Shown here in pieces: positions 61,801 through 64,000 of a stretch of DNA of 64,000 nucleotides (positions are counted from its first letter, which is position 1; the number at the start of each line of letters is the position of its first letter). The notes beneath the pieces were generated by a model. That model worked only from the letters and a program-made list of their open reading frames with translations, did not search any database and was not told the origin of the DNA. A program made the position numbers and the translations under genes. The stretch comes from Pipra filicauda (lineage: Eukaryota; Chordata; Aves; Passeriformes; Pipridae): the NCBI RefSeq assembly GCF_003945595.2, contig NW_024104421.1, positions 744,001 to 808,000 on the forward strand, written 5' to 3'.

Positions 61801-64000
61801 ACAGATTCCACAATTCTGATAAACAGTGGTTTGTGGTGGGTTTTCCACTTCTGTGGAACAGATTTTAATGGTGTGCAGTCCCATTTATCTCAGTTCTGCG
61901 TGTGTGTTGGTGGCCTGGGGAGGGCTGCTCTGGTCTGGGTCAGCTCTGCTACAACAGCAAGTAAGCAAGGCTTGCTCCTTCTCTGGTCCAGTGGTGTTGG
62001 TTCACAGCCCTGAAAGCTATGGTTAGCTAAAAGGATGATTCTTACCTTCTCAGTCCGAATCTACCGTCCAGTAAGGCAGATGGGACATTCTGCTCTGGCT
62101 CCATTAGTCAGACCATGAAACAGGGGTTTTCTTTTCCCATTTTGAGTCCCAGAACTGACTCCTTCTTCCAAGGGGCAGGATCAAAGTGTTGAGCCTGGCC
62201 TCCCCAGACTCTAAACAGGCTCTTTTGCAGTGCCTGTGAGCAAAGTGCAGGTAAGATAACTGTCAGAACAACTTCAGGTGGATTAGGCTTTTTTCATGTC
62301 CTCAGTAAATGCCTTCTCATTTGGAATCGAGATGATCAAGGCCATGAAAGACGAATTTGTTGTTCTGTGTTCAGAAGGTGTGCTGGCTTTCCCTCTTCAC
62401 CTCTGTCATAAAAGGAATCTTCATTATCTCATTATGCATGCTCTATTCTGGTTCACATTTCAGATTCTGCTTGCTTCCTTACAATTCCTTAGGTTCTGTT
62501 TCCATTTTCTCTAAAATCATGTTATCACCTTGTGTTAACTGATTAACACAGAAAAGGGGTTGGATGAATAATTCATTGTGTATGATTTAATCAAAGAATT
62601 TACGTTTCCTTTTGTTTCATAAAATGTCTGCAAATATATCAAAGCTTTTTTTCAGCTATTTGTTTTTGCAAAGTTATTTTGCCAAATAATTGCAATAAAT
62701 ATTCCTTTGTGCTGAAAGTGAAGTATTCTTTGTGCAAGAATTTGACATGGGTGTCTAACACCATTACAGTGACAGTAGAGACAAAAAGAAAAGTTGTTCT
62801 GGGTTAGGTTGGTTGAGTTTTTTGATCTCCACTCCAATAATTTTTGTGCACACCTCACTTGAAGAACCAGAAGAGGACAGGACTGCTCTTGAAGTAGATA
62901 GGGAACCAGGTTGTGTCCTGTCCAGTTCTGTCTCAAGATTTAGGCAGATGATCCTGTACTAGTTATACTTAAATTTCTATTCTAGACCTAAAAGGACCAG
63001 AAATAAGATGTTGTACACTTACCTACAACATTTGCCTTCCTAAATTCAGATGTCTATCTGAGAGTTGTGTTATTAGACATGCACCTAAGAATGTGTATGG
63101 AGCAGCACAGACTGGCTCCTCCCCAGGAATATAGTCTGTTATCTGTTCTGTCTTCTTGTGGATCTCTTGCATTCTGTCTAACAAAGTTAGAGAAGGAAAT
63201 GGCATTTGTTATTTGTGATGTTTCAATCACTCTTTGAAACCCACAGACAAGTACTTCAGCTGGTAGAAGTAGATTTAAAATGGCAGAAGCTTATTTGGTG
63301 GAGGAAAGATTTACTAGCTGTGCAGAAAAGGCCTGGAATCTGGGGGCAGTGGATGGGCTCTGAGCACTTCTTTCTCTGTAAATGGCTAAACTGATAAGAA
63401 AATATTGGTATCTGGCAGTGCCTGTTAGCTGGAGACAAAAGCATCTTTACCAACAATTTTCCACTGCAGATTTCAAGTCTTACAGGCACTCATTTTTTAA
63501 TATTTATAAATAAGTATATATAATCTTTTTTTGTTTACGTTGCACACACATGTGTCTTTCTGTGTCTGTGTGTTTTATTTTCTGAACCATTCCTAAAGAG
63601 ATAGAGGGAAGATTTGCCTTCTTAAAATAATGGCAAAGATAGCAAATCAGATGGTAGTGGGGGGGAGGAACAGCCTTGAGGAGACTGTTTATGAAGGCTT
63701 TCATTCCATCATGTACCTTGGACATAGCTCAAGTGAGGGAGAATCTGCTGTGCCAAATCTAAACTTGGCCCTGGTAGAGGCAGATAAGGACCTGTGCCTA
63801 GCGCAAGCCATGGGAAGAAGCATATTTGGAGACAGGCACAGCTGATTGAATCAAAGATAGTGATAACCTGTGGATCAGACTGTGCATCTTTTTGACAAGC
63901 ATCAGCTGTTCATTCCCAGCCTCTGGGTGACTCCTTTATACCAGATGCAGTATTTCAAAAAAAAAACAATTGCTAGTGATGTGGATTAGGAGGGGAAAAA
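52900..64000. other. gene-free sequence to the window end
   Basis: The longest frames are 147 codons (60818-61261, plus), 126 (61633-62013, plus) and 115 (60971-61318, minus), the first and third overlapping each other. None has a domain, codon pattern or splice context that supports a gene. Simple repeats are the T run at 57405-57425 and short TG tracts near 63541-63572. No interspersed repeat was recognised. Confidence 0.45.
57405..57425. repeat. poly(T) run, 21 nt
   Basis: An uninterrupted T run, with no recognisable retroelement on the minus strand beside it. Confidence 0.85.

Noticed and set aside
1..64000. CRISPR arrays, operons, plasmid or prophage features
   Set aside because: The sequence is vertebrate nuclear DNA. 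No regularly spaced direct repeats and no dense coding were seen.

Overview
The window is a stretch of bird nuclear genome, most likely from a songbird (passerine). Three kinds of interspersed repeat show this: truncated CR1 LINEs with the avian 3' end, a SINE whose head is a decayed tRNA-Ile and whose tail is a CR1 3' end (the arrangement known from the zebra finch TguSINE1 family), and a full solo LTR of a type I recognise from passerine genomes. The base composition, scattered long poly(T)/poly(A) runs, TG repeats and lack of long open frames fit vertebrate intergenic or intronic DNA.

No complete protein-coding gene is visible. The open frames longer than 100 codons on either strand look like chance frames or lie antisense in the LTR. 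The only host coding signal I can propose is a short putative terminal exon at 2152-2193 on the plus strand: a strong acceptor tract followed by 13 codons and a stop. I could not assign it to a gene, and it is weakly supported. If it is real, positions 1-2151 are intron, the following few kilobases are 3' UTR, and the rest of the window is a gene-poor flank.

Layout: 1-6.5 kb, possible gene end and sparse sequence. 6.5-31 kb, mostly unique non-coding DNA with two MIR-like relics, a possible third on the minus strand, one tRNA/CR1 SINE (about 29.7 kb), microsatellites and two CTCF-like motifs (19.78 and 25.89 kb). 32-34.7 kb, AT-rich sequence dense in homeodomain-type TAAT/ATTA words that reads like a conserved enhancer cluster. 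37.2-38.3 kb, the solo LTR with possible 4-bp target duplications. 41.9-52.9 kb, a second region rich in complex, enhancer-like unique sequence, broken by two minus-strand CR1 3' ends, one plus-strand CR1 relic and a MIR-like relic. 53-64 kb, unremarkable non-coding sequence.

I found no evidence of a new multi-gene system. The most useful leads are the enhancer-like clusters, the possible terminal exon, and the repeats that date and place the genome. All conservation statements are judgments from sequence texture, because no alignment could be run.
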